NCBI RefSeq assembly: GCF_022009635.1
Contig: NZ_CP091716.1
Span: 6,628,501-6,692,500 of the forward strand
Origin: Variovorax paradoxus
GTDB taxonomy: Bacteria > Pseudomonadota > Gammaproteobacteria > Burkholderiales > Burkholderiaceae_C
DNA length: 64,000 bases
Reading direction: 5' to 3'
In this document: piece after piece, positions 43,298 through 53,378 of the stretch
Layout of the letters: each line of letters opens with the position of its first letter
Numbering within the stretch: position 1 is the first letter of the stretch
Position numbers and translations under genes: made by a program
The notes under the pieces: model-generated
Seen by the model: the letters and a program-made list of their open reading frames with translations, nothing else
Database searches by the model: none
What the model was told of the DNA's origin: nothing

Positions 43298-43935
43298 CCT
43301 GCGGCCGGCTTGAGGTAAGGCGCGAGCCAGTCCGCCCCGGGCAGCTCAGGCGCCTCGCGGCTGTCGTGCAGGCAGATTTCGGAGTCCTGCGCCAGCAGCG
43401 GCCAGCCGTCGCGGTGGAGCTGCTCGCAGAGCACCACCACGCGCAGGCGGAACGCATCCAGCGGCTCATGGCTGCGCAGCGTCAGGAAGCAGGTGTCGGC
43501 TTCTTCATGCAGGCTGTCGCGCGACAGCTGCGCGCCGTGCGCCTCGCACAACTGCTGCAGCGCGGACAGGTCGTGCAACTGGCGCAGCTTGCCGCGCCAC
43601 TCGAAGTACCGCCCGGTGCGGCCCAGCCTGTCGGCGTCATGCACCTGCGCGTCGACCTTCACGCCCAGCACGGCCATGCCCGCGCGCGCCAGCCATTGCG
43701 CCAGGGCCATCGCCTCGGCCTTGGCTTCCTCGAAGTCGGCGCGCAGCCAGGCGATGGCCGACGGCTGCTGTTTACGCTCGCTGCCGTCATGGGTGTGGTC
43801 ATGCTCGCCGCGATGGTGGTGATGGTCGATGAGAAGCGGCCGCAGCCCGACCTGCTCGCACACCGCGACAAAGAAGGGAATCTGCGACGCATGCAGCGCG
43901 CCGCAGGTCAGGTGCAGCTTCAGCATGGGCTTCAT
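43294..43935 (-). CDS. Hypothetical cytoplasmic protein with histidine-rich loop
   Basis: This 213-residue protein has no signal peptide or membrane segment. A metal-binding-like cluster DHHHHRGEHDHTHD lies at about residues 37-50. The rest is rich in Leu, Ala and charged residues, with FEEAKAEAMALAQWLARAGM helical. It is the last of three coupled minus-strand genes: its ATG overlaps the stop of the gene before it. The His cluster suggests Zn, Ni or Co binding, but the family is not recognised. Confidence 0.75.
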   Translation of the reverse strand: MKPMLKLHLTCGALHASQIPFFVAVCEQVGLRPLLIDHHHHRGEHDHTHDGSERKQQPSAIAWLRADFEEAKAEAMALAQWLARAGMAVLGVKVDAQVHDADRLGRTGRYFEWRGKLRQLHDLSALQQLCEAHGAQLSRDSLHEEADTCFLTLRSHEPLDAFRLRVVVLCEQLHRDGWPLLAQDSEICLHDSREAPELPGADWLAPYLKPAAG

Positions 43936-44618
43936 GGCGGGGCCGTCCGTTCGGGCAAGGGCCGGCCTTCGCAGAGCGCCGCCGCATCGATGGCCATGCC
44001 GCGCACGGCTTCCTCGATGCCGAGGTTCAGCACCGACATGAATTCGCCGTTGCCGTTGGCCCAGTTGGTGCGCGTGCCCATGCCGTGGTACTGGCGCACC
44101 ACGGGCTCGACGCCGGGCGTGCGGTAGGTGGTTTGCAGCACGACGTGCGAGACCAGGTTCAGCCCCGCCGACCATGCATGCGCGAGACGCAACGCCATGT
44201 CGGCCGTCACCTGCCGCGGGGCGCCGGTCGACGGCGGCGCGGCGGCCACCACCACCTGCAGCCCGTAGCGGCCGGCGGACTGCAGCGCGCCGCGAACCCA
44301 CGGGCCGGCGTCGCCGCCCTGGATGGACTGCACCGACACCGGCGTGGCGTGCAAGGTGGGCAGCATCACGGTCAGGTTGCCCACGTTGGCCTTGTTCAGG
44401 CGCAGGTCGTCGATGGACTGAAGGTACAGGGTGCAGCCGCTCGCCACGTGCAGCTGCGCGACCGGCTGGCTGTTGGGCCGTTCGGCGGACTCGGGCGCAC
44501 GCTCGAACACCATGGGCAGCGGCTCGGTCTCGGTCAGCGCATGCGACAGGCCCGGCATAGCGCAGAGCGCGGAAAAGGCACAGAAGGCGGCGGCTCCGCG
44601 CGCGCGGCGTGGCGTCAT
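43932..44618 (-). CDS. Hypothetical secreted protein
   Basis: This 228-residue protein has a signal peptide (basic MTPRRARG, hydrophobic run, cleavage near LSHA). The mature part has [18 protein letters not shown] and [14 protein letters not shown]; two cysteines are visible. It overlaps its neighbours at both ends through ATGA, so the three genes are translated together. Not recognised; probably periplasmic and a partner of the lipoprotein. Confidence 0.75.
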   Translation of the reverse strand: MTPRRARGAAAFCAFSALCAMPGLSHALTETEPLPMVFERAPESAERPNSQPVAQLHVASGCTLYLQSIDDLRLNKANVGNLTVMLPTLHATPVSVQSIQGGDAGPWVRGALQSAGRYGLQVVVAAAPPSTGAPRQVTADMALRLAHAWSAGLNLVSHVVLQTTYRTPGVEPVVRQYHGMGTRTNWANGNGEFMSVLNLGIEEAVRGMAIDAAALCEGRPLPERTAPP

Positions 44619-45457
44619 GGGGCGGCGCTCCTGACCGAGTAGAGGGCGCCGTCCTGGTCGCGGAACAGCACGCGTCCCGGCTGGTCGTCGAAGCTCGCGC
44701 CGGCCACGGTCACCCACGAGCCGTTGACATTGAAGCGCGCGGTCTTCACCGCGCCGGAGCGTGCGCCGGCGATGTCCATCGCCACCGCGCGCAGGGTCTG
44801 CGTCATCGAGTCGCGCATCACGCCGCGCAGCACCTGCCCGTCGTCGGCCGTGAGGCGGCGGATGACGGCCGCGCGCGCCGTACCGCCGATGGGCGTCTGG
44901 AAGATGGCGGCGGCGCGGTAGCTGGGCTCGCTCTTGCCGTCCTGCCACAGCAGCGCGGAGGCGCGCGTGGTGAATGCGCCGAGGCCGGGCTCGAGCGCGT
45001 ATTGCAGCCACACCACCATGTACGCGGGGCCGTTCCGGGTGGCGGCGATGCGGGCTTCGTGCGCTGCCTTGACCGGCATGGCGGCAAGCAGCTGCGCCGA
45101 GCGGATCTTCAGCGGAAAGGAGCTGGGTTCGGCCATTTGCACTTCGAGCGCGCGGGCGGCCTCGGCGCGGTAGTCGTAGTCGAGCAGCGGGCCGACGATG
45201 GCCTGCACCTCGGCGCTCATGTCCTTCTGGCGCGACTGCTGCACCGAGGAATCGATCAGCGCGCCGATCAGCCCGCCGCCGGTGGCCGCGCTCACGCCCG
45301 GCGACTGCGCCGAGAACATGAAGCTCTCCTGCGCGACGACCACGCGCACATCCACCTCCCGGACCTTGCCCCGGTCCGCGGCCGACAGCGGCCGGTGAAA
45401 CGGCGCGCAGGCGCCGAGCGCCATGAGCAGCGACAGCGCCAACAGGAAACGCAGCAT
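44615..45457 (-). CDS. Putative lipoprotein, unknown function
   Basis: This 280-residue protein starts with a lipoprotein signal ([17 protein letters not shown], lipobox LGAC, Cys17). After the membrane anchor comes a segment with a glycine-rich hydrophobic stretch ([14 protein letters not shown]), then beta-rich sequence to the end. GGAGG lies 8 nt before the ATG. It is the first of a coupled three-gene set and is divergent from the NodI-like ATPase, so they might share control; this is inference. Confidence 0.78.
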   Translation of the reverse strand: MLRFLLALSLLMALGACAPFHRPLSAADRGKVREVDVRVVVAQESFMFSAQSPGVSAATGGGLIGALIDSSVQQSRQKDMSAEVQAIVGPLLDYDYRAEAARALEVQMAEPSSFPLKIRSAQLLAAMPVKAAHEARIAATRNGPAYMVVWLQYALEPGLGAFTTRASALLWQDGKSEPSYRAAAIFQTPIGGTARAAVIRRLTADDGQVLRGVMRDSMTQTLRAVAMDIAGARSGAVKTARFNVNGSWVTVAGASFDDQPGRVLFRDQDGALYSVRSAAP

Positions 45458-45541
45458 CTTTGGGCCTCCCCCCGCGAAATGCATCGGCGCCGATTGTGCC
45501 GCGACCGGGCGTGCCGCGGCGCACATCGCGCGTGCCTGCGT

Positions 45542-45547
45542 CAGAAT
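45542..45547 (+). promoter_or_regulatory. -10-like element of the NodI-like gene, leaderless type
   Basis: CAGAAT ends six bases before the GTG start at 45554 with no Shine-Dalgarno. It supports the choice of this GTG. Confidence 0.4.
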
Positions 45548-45553
45548 CGCCGC

Positions 45554-46498
<945 letters not shown>

Positions 46499-46501
46499 GC
46501 C

Positions 46502-47329
46502 ATGAACACGACGACAACAACGAACGCGCCAGCCTCGCCCTCGGTCTGGCGCGCGCCCGAAATCTCGCTGCGCTGGTGGCCGGTGTTCCTGCGCAACCTG
46601 CTGGTGTGGCGCAAGCTGGCCATTCCCAGCCTGATCGGCAACATCGCCGAGCCGCTGATCTGGCTGGTGGCCTTCGGCTACGGCATGGGCGCGCTGGTGG
46701 GGCAGGTGTCGGTGGACGACGTGAAAGTGCCGTACATCCTGTTCCTGGCGAGCGGATCGATCTGCATGAGCGCGATGAACGCGGCGAGCTTCGAAGCGCT
46801 GTACTCGGCCTTCTCGCGCATGCATGTTCAGAAGACCTGGGACGGCATCATGAACGCGCCGGTCGGGCTCGACGACATCGTGCTGGCCGAGATGCTCTGG
46901 GCCGCGTTCAAGTCGATCTTCACGGTGACGGCCATCCTGTTCGTGATGCTGGGGCTGGGCATCAGCCACAGCCCGAAGCTCGTGGTCGCGTGGATGGTGC
47001 TGGTGGGCGCGGGCATCACCTTCTCGTCGGTTGCGCTGATCTTCAACGCGCTGGCCAAGGGCTACGACTTCTTCACCTACTACTTCACGCTGTTCATGAC
47101 ACCGATGATGTTCCTGAGCGGCGTGTTCTTTCCGCTGGAGCAACTGCCGGCGGCGGTCAGGGCGGTGGCCGCATGGCTGCCGCTGACCAACGCGGTGGCG
47201 CTGGTGCGGCCGCTCTTCATGGACCAATGGCCGACCGGCTGGTGGGTTCATGCGGCGGTGCTCGCGGTCTACGCGGTCGTTGCCTTCTGGATCGCGCTGG
47301 CGTTGACGCGCAAGCGGTTCAAGGGCTGA
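46502..47329 (+). CDS. ABC-2 type transporter permease, NodJ-like
   Basis: This 275-residue ABC-2 permease has six membrane segments and the family stretches IPSLIGNIAEPLIWLVAFGYG and FFTYYFTLFMTPMMFLSGVFF. With the NodI-like ATPase it would export a lipid-linked glycan, oligosaccharide or similar hydrophobic compound. Its 3' end overlaps the convergent glycosyltransferase gene by 11 bp. Confidence 0.92.
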   Translation: MNTTTTTNAPASPSVWRAPEISLRWWPVFLRNLLVWRKLAIPSLIGNIAEPLIWLVAFGYGMGALVGQVSVDDVKVPYILFLASGSICMSAMNAASFEALYSAFSRMHVQKTWDGIMNAPVGLDDIVLAEMLWAAFKSIFTVTAILFVMLGLGISHSPKLVVAWMVLVGAGITFSSVALIFNALAKGYDFFTYYFTLFMTPMMFLSGVFFPLEQLPAAVRAVAAWLPLTNAVALVRPLFMDQWPTGWWVHAAVLAVYAVVAFWIALALTRKRFKG

Positions 47330-48947
47330 CCACGCCCTGGCCCCGGCCAGCCGCGTCCGCCGCGCAGTTCTTCGCGCCGCGCTCGCCCTTGGGCAGCACG
47401 ATGCCCCAGCGCATGCGCAGGCTGTTGCGCTCGTCGGTGCCGGCCCACGGAATGTCCAGCGTGCCGCGGCAGTCGGCCAGGGCGAGCCGGGGTTCGAGCA
47501 GCGCGCCTTCGGAGCGGAACTCGTGCGTGTCGAGGATCAGCACCATGCCGCCTTCGCGCTCCAGAGTGCCGGCAGGCAGCCACGGCGAGTTGCGCTCGTC
47601 GCCGTCGATCAGCAGCTGCGTCGACGAGTCCATCTTCAGCGCCACCGCGCCCGCGAACCAGGTGTCGCCCACGAGCAGCTTGAAAGGCTGATCACCGACG
47701 CGCTCGCGCCAGATGACGCGCACGGCATCCGCGACCTCTTGCGCCGGCAGGTTGGCGCGGGTGATGTAGCCGAGCCGCTTGCTCAGCACGCCGTCGACCC
47801 AGCCCTGGCCGAGCGCGCCGGCCACGTGCAGCACCGCCACCGTGACGATCACGCCGCGCCACCGGCGGCGGCTCCAGCGTTCCGCCTCGAGGCCGGGCAG
47901 CACGGCCACGGCCCACAGCGCGGCGGGCAGGAAGAAGGTGGTGAGCCAGGAAGGAATCAGCGGAATCTTCAGCAGCACCGCCGCGGGAAACACCAGGCAC
48001 ATGGGGCCCAGCGTGGCCCAGGCCAGGAAGCGGCGGTCGAACGCGTTCAGCCCCTGCGTGGTGGCCGACGAGGGCGCTGGCGCGACGGAAGCGCGCGTGA
48101 ACCAGGCCCAGCCGGCCAGCAGCAACATCGGCAACAGGCGGGACACCTGCACCAGGAACACATGCAGCAGGTGGCGGTAGCCATGCCCGTGCGTGCCCGC
48201 CGGGTGGACCGAATGGCGCGCATAGGCAATCGTGCGTGTCGAGTGCTCCAGCACCCACCACAGGTGCGGCGCCATCAGCACCAGCGCAACGCCCGCCGCC
48301 AGCAACAGGCCGCGCCGCACATGCGCGTCGCGCCACAGGCCCTGCCGCACGATGAAGGCAGCGCCCACCGCGAACTGCACCACCGCGCTGTACTTGGTGA
48401 GCATCGACAGCGCCGCGAAGACGCCCAGCAAGGCCCAGTCGCGCAGCTTCGACGATGCCGGCGCATGCAGCACGCGCCACAGCATCCACCAGTAGCCGGC
48501 CAGCGGCAGCAGCTGCACGGTGTTGTGGTTGTAGATGACCGCGCGCTGCACGTGATAGGCCACCAGCGAGCCGAGCAGCACGGCCAGCGCCGCGCGCGCC
48601 GGGCTGACCATTTCGAGCGACCAGCGCCACACCAGGTAGAGCGCGCCCACGCCGCAGCCCACGCCGGCCGCGTAGGTCAGCCAGGGCTGGCGTCCGCCCA
48701 GCAGCATCAGGGCACCCATCAGCCAGCTCGGCAGCGGCGGATGCTTGTAGTAGCTCCATTCGAAGCTGCTGCCCCAGAACAGCTCCTCGACGTTGTCCCA
48801 GGGCGGGGTCGGATAGAAAAAGCTGATCGAGAGGGTCCACAGCAGCAGCATCGCCCCCAGGGCCCACAGGACGTTGCGCCGCAAGACAGGCGATGAAGCG
48901 GCCAGGGCCGTGGTGGTTCCTGTCGAAGGAATCGGAGAGAGTCGCAT
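47319..48947 (-). CDS. Glycosyltransferase family 39 membrane protein (ArnT/PMT-like)
   Basis: This 542-residue multi-spanning membrane protein has about eleven hydrophobic segments. The GT39 hallmarks are in the first periplasmic loop: SISFFYPTPPWDNVEELFW, with the acidic pair, followed by SYYKHPPLPSWLMG. It would move a sugar from a polyprenyl-phosphate donor to lipid A, protein or another glycan at the periplasmic face. Start 48947 is used; earlier in-frame codons lack support. It is an isolated gene, not part of the glycan region further right. Confidence 0.88.
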   Translation of the reverse strand: MRLSPIPSTGTTTALAASSPVLRRNVLWALGAMLLLWTLSISFFYPTPPWDNVEELFWGSSFEWSYYKHPPLPSWLMGALMLLGGRQPWLTYAAGVGCGVGALYLVWRWSLEMVSPARAALAVLLGSLVAYHVQRAVIYNHNTVQLLPLAGYWWMLWRVLHAPASSKLRDWALLGVFAALSMLTKYSAVVQFAVGAAFIVRQGLWRDAHVRRGLLLAAGVALVLMAPHLWWVLEHSTRTIAYARHSVHPAGTHGHGYRHLLHVFLVQVSRLLPMLLLAGWAWFTRASVAPAPSSATTQGLNAFDRRFLAWATLGPMCLVFPAAVLLKIPLIPSWLTTFFLPAALWAVAVLPGLEAERWSRRRWRGVIVTVAVLHVAGALGQGWVDGVLSKRLGYITRANLPAQEVADAVRVIWRERVGDQPFKLLVGDTWFAGAVALKMDSSTQLLIDGDERNSPWLPAGTLEREGGMVLILDTHEFRSEGALLEPRLALADCRGTLDIPWAGTDERNSLRMRWGIVLPKGERGAKNCAADAAGRGQGVVSP

Positions 48948-49037
48948 ACGGAGTCGGGCGGACGGGTCAGGCGAAACGCAAAGGCAGGCTGGAAACAAAA
49001 GGCCCTAGTGTGGCACGGCGTTTACCTTAACTTTACA

Positions 49038-49066
49038 TTGCACACAATTCAATTGCTCGCTAGAAT
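49038..49066 (+). promoter_or_regulatory. ohrR promoter with embedded OhrR operator
   Basis: TTGCAC at 49038-49043 and TAGAAT at 49061-49066 are 17 bases apart, an almost ideal sigma-70 promoter. The spacer contains the perfect palindrome CAATT-C-AATTG (49045-49055), matching the AATT-centred core of OhrR operators in other bacteria. The -10 ends 7 bases before the ohrR ATG, so the message would be leaderless or nearly so. Confidence 0.7.
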
Positions 49067-49073
49067 TCGACCC

Positions 49074-49529
49074 ATGCGCTCCACACCCGTATCCGCCGAC
49101 GAAATGCTCAAGCTGGACAACCAGCTTTGTTTTGCCGTGTATTCCGCCTCGCTGGCCATGACCAGGCTCTACAAGCCGGTGCTGGAAAAGCTGCAGCTCA
49201 CCTACCCGCAATACCTCGTGATGCTCTCGCTCTGGGAGCACGACGGCCCCACGGTCTCCGCGCTTGGCGATCGCCTTTCGCTCGACTCCGGCACCCTCAC
49301 CCCGCTGCTCAAGCGCCTCGAAGCCAGCGGCTACGTGAGCCGCGTGCGCGACGTGGCCGACGAGCGCCGGGTGCACATCACGCTGACGGCCGTCGGCCGC
49401 CAGCTCAAGACCCGCGCCGCCGACGTGCCTGAATGCCTGATGGCCGCCGCCCAGTGCTCGGTGCCCGAACTGGTTTCGCTCACCCAGCAGATCCAGACGC
49501 TGCGCGACCGCATCAGGAAAGCCGCCTGA
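49074..49529 (+). CDS. ohrR: Organic hydroperoxide-sensing repressor OhrR (MarR family)
   Basis: This 151-residue MarR-family repressor has the OhrR sensing motif [12 protein letters not shown] with the reactive Cys19, followed by [14 protein letters not shown] and the winged-helix segment [17 protein letters not shown]. Two more cysteines (121 and 128) near the C-terminus place it with two-cysteine OhrR proteins that form a disulfide on oxidation and leave the DNA. The operator lies in its own promoter, and ohr follows 89 bp downstream. The start 49074 fits the promoter. Confidence 0.93.
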   Translation: MRSTPVSADEMLKLDNQLCFAVYSASLAMTRLYKPVLEKLQLTYPQYLVMLSLWEHDGPTVSALGDRLSLDSGTLTPLLKRLEASGYVSRVRDVADERRVHITLTAVGRQLKTRAADVPECLMAAAQCSVPELVSLTQQIQTLRDRIRKAA

Positions 49530-49618
49530 CGCAGCGCCCCCGTTTCTCCCCGCCGAGGCTGCTTGCGGCCGAAGCTTTTTCCCCAGCCTCTCTCCACTCC
49601 ATCACCAAAGGAATCACC

Positions 49619-50044
49619 ATGACCACCAAGCTCGACAAAGTGCTCTACACCGCAGAAGCCCACACCGTCGGCGGCCGTGACGGCGCAGGCAAGTCCAGCG
49701 ACGGCGCCATCGACGTCAAGCTGAGCTCGCCCGGTTCCGGCAAGCCCGGCACCAACCCCGAACAGCTGTTCGCGGTCGGCTACGCCGCCTGCTTCATCGG
49801 CGCCATGAAGGCCGTCGGCCCGAAGATCGGCGTGAAGGTGCCGGAAGACGTCGCCATCGACTCCAGCGTTTCCCTTGGCCCGACGAACGGCGGCGCCGCC
49901 TACGGCATCGCCGTGAAGCTGGCGATCACGCTGCCGGGCCTGGATGCCGATGCCAAGAAGAAGCTGGTCGATACGGCTCACCAAGTCTGCCCGTACTCGA
50001 ACGCCACCCGCGGCAACATCGACGTCGAACTGACGATCGCCTGA
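49619..50044 (+). CDS. ohr: Organic hydroperoxide resistance protein (Ohr)
   Basis: This 141-residue thiol peroxidase of the OsmC/Ohr family reduces organic and fatty-acid hydroperoxides, using lipoylated protein or dithiols as donor. The catalytic pair is Cys58 (YAACFIGAM) and Cys124 (VCPYSNATRGN), the latter in the Ohr signature. AAAGGAA lies before the ATG. It follows ohrR without its own promoter palindrome, so it is probably read from the ohrR promoter. Confidence 0.96.
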   Translation: MTTKLDKVLYTAEAHTVGGRDGAGKSSDGAIDVKLSSPGSGKPGTNPEQLFAVGYAACFIGAMKAVGPKIGVKVPEDVAIDSSVSLGPTNGGAAYGIAVKLAITLPGLDADAKKKLVDTAHQVCPYSNATRGNIDVELTIA

Positions 50045-50066
50045 TCGCCCCCCAGCGCCAATGAAC

Positions 50067-50099
50067 AAGCGACCTGGCCACAAGCCGGGTCGCTTTTTT
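50067..50099 (+). terminator. Rho-independent terminator after ohr
   Basis: An 11-bp stem AAGCGACCTGG / CCGGGTCGCTT (one mismatch) with a seven-base loop is followed by a run of T. It ends the ohrR-ohr unit. Confidence 0.85.
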
Positions 50100-50212
50100 C
50101 ATGCCCGTCGATGTCTCACGGGTGACGCCAAAAGCCGCCGCGCGATGGCGCCTTTCACCAAGCTTGGCTAACGTCGCGGCCAGCCCATCCACCAAACGCC
50201 GGAGCTTCGCCC

Positions 50213-51328
50213 ATGAGCACCACCAGCCTTCTCATCCGCAAGGACCAGCTCGCGACCACGCGGCTGCACACCGCCACCGACGAGCCGCTGGCCGACGGCC
50301 AGGTGCGCGTGCGCATCGACAGCTTTGCGCTCACGTCGAACAACATCACCTACGCCGCCTTCGGCGACGCGATGAGCTACTGGCAGTTCTACCCGACCGG
50401 CGAAGAAGGCTGGGGCAGCATCCCCGTGTGGGGCTTCGCGAGCGTGGTGCAGTCGCTGCACCCGGGCGTGGCGGTGGGCGAGCGGCTCTATGGCTACTGG
50501 CCGATGGCCACCGGCACGGTGCTCAGCCCCGGCCGGCTGTCGCCCGAACGCTTCACCGACACGGCGCCGCACCGCGCCGAGCTGCCCGCGGTCTACAACC
50601 AGTATTTCCGCTGCGCGAGCGACCCGCTCTACACCGCCGAGTCGGAAGACACGCAATCTCTGCTGCGCCCGCTGTTCATCACCTCGTGGCTCATCGACGA
50701 CTTCATGGGCGACAACGATTTCTTCGGCGCGAAGACCATGCTGCTGTCGAGCGCGTCGAGCAAGACGGCCTACGGCACCGCCTTCCAGTTGCACCAGCGC
50801 GAAGGCATCGAGGTGATCGGCCTCACCTCGCCGGCCAACGTGGCCTTCTGCGAAAGCCTGGGCTGCTACGACCGCGTCGTGACCTACGAGGCGCTCGACA
50901 CCATCGCCGCCGACACGCCCTGCGTGTACATCGACTTCGCGGGCAACGGCGCGCTGCGCAACGCCATCCACGCGCGCTTCGCGAATCTCGCGTTCAGCAG
51001 TTCCATCGGCGGCACGCACGTCGAGCAGCTGGCTTCCAAGGGCGCCGGGAAAGACCTGGCCGGCCCGCGCGCCACGCTGTTCTTCGCGCCCGCGCAGATC
51101 AAGAAGCGCACGACCGAATGGGGCGCCGAGGAGTTCGGGCGCCGCATGGTGGCCGCCTGGCACCACTTCATCGCCACCGCGACCGACGCCAACAAGCCCT
51201 GGCTGCGGGCCGAGCGCCACCACGGCGGCGAGGCGGTGCAGGCCGCCTATGCGCAGGTGCTGGCAGGCAAGGGCGATCCGCGCGCGGGCCATGTCCTTTC
51301 TCTTTACAAACAACCCGGCGACGCCTGA
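50213..51328 (+). CDS. DUF2855 family protein
   Basis: This 371-residue protein belongs to DUF2855, distant relatives of medium-chain quinone reductases. Recognisable pieces are RVRIDSFALTSNNITYAAFGD, GSIPVWGFASV and the central ASSKTAYGTAFQL, equivalent to the cofactor-binding region. No zinc ligands are seen. NAD(P)-dependent reductase activity is a guess from the fold. It has its own start after the ohr terminator and precedes srkA by 33 bp. Confidence 0.88.
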   Translation: MSTTSLLIRKDQLATTRLHTATDEPLADGQVRVRIDSFALTSNNITYAAFGDAMSYWQFYPTGEEGWGSIPVWGFASVVQSLHPGVAVGERLYGYWPMATGTVLSPGRLSPERFTDTAPHRAELPAVYNQYFRCASDPLYTAESEDTQSLLRPLFITSWLIDDFMGDNDFFGAKTMLLSSASSKTAYGTAFQLHQREGIEVIGLTSPANVAFCESLGCYDRVVTYEALDTIAADTPCVYIDFAGNGALRNAIHARFANLAFSSSIGGTHVEQLASKGAGKDLAGPRATLFFAPAQIKKRTTEWGAEEFGRRMVAAWHHFIATATDANKPWLRAERHHGGEAVQAAYAQVLAGKGDPRAGHVLSLYKQPGDA

Positions 51329-51349
51329 CCCCGAAAGCGCGCGTGTGGC

Positions 51350-51355
51350 GACAAT
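51350..51355 (+). promoter_or_regulatory. -10-like element of srkA, leaderless type
   Basis: GACAAT ends six bases before the ATG at 51362; no Shine-Dalgarno is visible between. Confidence 0.4.
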
Positions 51356-51361
51356 CGCCAC

Positions 51362-52396
51362 ATGACTCCTTCTTCCGCGGCGCCCGCGAACACACATCCT
51401 TACGAGAGCCTCACGCCCGACGTGGTGCTCGACGCGCTCGCGACGCTCGGCCTGCACGGCGACGGCCGGCTCACCGGCCTGAATTCCTATGAGAACCGCG
51501 TCTACCAGGTCTACCTGGAAGATCGCAGCGCAGTGGTGGTCAAGTTCTACCGCCCCGGCCGCTGGAGCGAAGCCGAGATCCTCGAAGAGCACGGCTTCTC
51601 GCTCGAGCTGGCCGCCGGCGAAGTGCCCGCCGTGCCGCCGCTGGCCTTCGACGGCAAGACCCTGCACCACCACGCCGGCTTCGCTTTCAGCGTGAGCCCC
51701 TACCGCGGCGGCCGCGCGCCGGAGCTCGACGATTTCGAGGTGCTCGAATGGGTCGGCCGCTTCCTCGCGCGCATCCACACCGTGGGCAGCGCGAAGCCCT
51801 TCGAGGCCCGCCCCGCGCTCGACCTGCAGACCTTCGGCCTGGACTCGCGCGACTGGCTGCTGGAGAACGACAAGATCCCGATGGACGTGCAGCGCGACTG
51901 GGAAACCGCCTGCAACGCGGCGCTCGACATGGTGCGCCAGACCGCCCTGGCGCTGCAGCCGCCGGCCTCCGACTTCACTCCGCGCAAGCTGCGACTGCAC
52001 GGCGACGTGCACCCCGGCAACATCCTGTGGACGCCCACCGACCGCCCCGGCGGCGGCCCGCACTTCGTCGACCTCGACGACGCGCGCACCGGCTTCGCGG
52101 TGCAGGACCTGTGGATGCTGCTGTCGGGCGACCGCGCGCAGCGCACCGCGCAGCTGTCGGGCCTGCTCGACGGCTACGAGCAGTTCCGCGAATTCGACCG
52201 GCGCGAGCTGGCGCTGATCGAGCCGCTGCGCACGCTGCGGCTCATCCACTACAGCGCGTGGCTCGCGCGGCGCTGGGAAGACCCGATCTTCCCGATCAAC
52301 TTCCCGTGGTTCGGCTCCAGCGACTACTGGAAGGGCCAGATCCTCGTGCTGGAAGACCAGTGCGAACAGATGGCGGAAGACCCGCTCTACGCCTGA
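51362..52396 (+). CDS. srkA: Serine/threonine protein kinase, stress response kinase A
   Basis: This 344-residue kinase-like protein of the SrkA/YihE/RdoA family carries the kinase residues in order: NSYENRVYQV, AVVVKFYRPGRW with Lys61, HGDVHPGNILW with Asp215 and Asn220, and VDLDDA with Asp237. In E. coli it protects cells from death pathways under stress and counters MazEF toxicity. Length fits (about 330). Its 3' end overlaps that of the convergent LysR gene by 10 bp. Confidence 0.95.
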   Translation: MTPSSAAPANTHPYESLTPDVVLDALATLGLHGDGRLTGLNSYENRVYQVYLEDRSAVVVKFYRPGRWSEAEILEEHGFSLELAAGEVPAVPPLAFDGKTLHHHAGFAFSVSPYRGGRAPELDDFEVLEWVGRFLARIHTVGSAKPFEARPALDLQTFGLDSRDWLLENDKIPMDVQRDWETACNAALDMVRQTALALQPPASDFTPRKLRLHGDVHPGNILWTPTDRPGGGPHFVDLDDARTGFAVQDLWMLLSGDRAQRTAQLSGLLDGYEQFREFDRRELALIEPLRTLRLIHYSAWLARRWEDPIFPINFPWFGSSDYWKGQILVLEDQCEQMAEDPLYA

Positions 52397-53286
52397 GCCT
52401 GCTCGGCGGCGATGCTGTCCGCCACGCCCTGCAGCAGCCGCTCGACCAGCACGTTGGCCGGCCCGCTGCGCCAGACGCCATAGGCCTCCGACTGCGCCAC
52501 CGCGCGGTCGAGCGGCCTGAACACCGCGCCGCGCAAGGCTGAATTCCGCATCGCCTGCGGCACCAGCGCCACGCCCAGACCCTGCGACACCAGCGAGACC
52601 ACCGCCAGCCAGTGGCGCACCTCATGCCGCACCTCGGGCAGGAAGCCGGCGTCGGCGCAGATCGACAGGATGCGCTCGTGATAGTCGGGCGAGACCTCGC
52701 GCGAGAACAGCACGAAGGGCTGCGCGCGCAGGTCGGCCGGCGCCAGCACCCGCTTGCGCGCGAGCGCATGCCCCGCCGGCAGGCAGGCCACGAACGGCTC
52801 CGACAGCAGCAGCCGGTGCTGCAGCTCGAGCGGCACGCGCCGCGTGTGGGCAAAGCCCAGGTCGAGCCGGTCGTTCAGCAGCTCGGTGATCTGCACGCCG
52901 GAATTGACCTCGCTCAAGGTGATGCGCACCGCCGGATGCTTCGCCTGGAAAGCCCGCAGCGCCTGCGGCAGGCCCCGGTACAGCATTGCGCCGACGAAGC
53001 CGATGCGCAGCCGCCCCGCCGAGCCCAGCGCCACGTCGCGCGCCTCGACCGCGGCCTCTTCCGCCTGCAGCAGCACGCGCCGCGCCGAGATGCGCAGCGC
53101 CTCGCCGGCCGGCGTGAGCCGCACTTCCTTGCTGTTGCGCTCGAACAGGCGCGCGCCCACCGTGTCTTCGAGCTGGCGGATCGCCACCGACAGCGGCGGC
53201 TGCGAGATCGAAAGGCGCCGCGCCGCCCGCCCGAAGTGCAGCTCCTCGGCGAGCACGGAGAAGTAGCGCAGGTGCCGCAGTTCCAT
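52387..53286 (-). CDS. LysR family transcriptional regulator
   Basis: This 299-residue LysR regulator has the HTH in LHFGRAARRLSISQPPLSVAIRQLE, the pattern of the BenM/CatM-like group that governs aromatic and acyl degradation genes, and an effector domain of normal length. It is divergent from the acyl-CoA dehydrogenase/Bug/CoA-transferase unit, which is probably its regulon. Confidence 0.92.
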   Translation of the reverse strand: MELRHLRYFSVLAEELHFGRAARRLSISQPPLSVAIRQLEDTVGARLFERNSKEVRLTPAGEALRISARRVLLQAEEAAVEARDVALGSAGRLRIGFVGAMLYRGLPQALRAFQAKHPAVRITLSEVNSGVQITELLNDRLDLGFAHTRRVPLELQHRLLLSEPFVACLPAGHALARKRVLAPADLRAQPFVLFSREVSPDYHERILSICADAGFLPEVRHEVRHWLAVVSLVSQGLGVALVPQAMRNSALRGAVFRPLDRAVAQSEAYGVWRSGPANVLVERLLQGVADSIAAEQAQA

Positions 53287-53378
53287 GAATAGTCAGATCG
53301 AATCGAACAAGACCAAATCGATATTAGACACGGATCGTCGCGGCTTCAACAATGCGCCAAATCAAGGAGACAAAGCGC
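53287..53378. promoter_or_regulatory. Divergent control region, LysR versus acyl-CoA dehydrogenase
   Basis: This 92-bp gap is A/T-rich in the middle (AAATCGATATTAGAC), a likely LysR site overlapping the promoter. An AAGGAGA ribosome site for the dehydrogenase is near the right edge. Confidence 0.4.
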
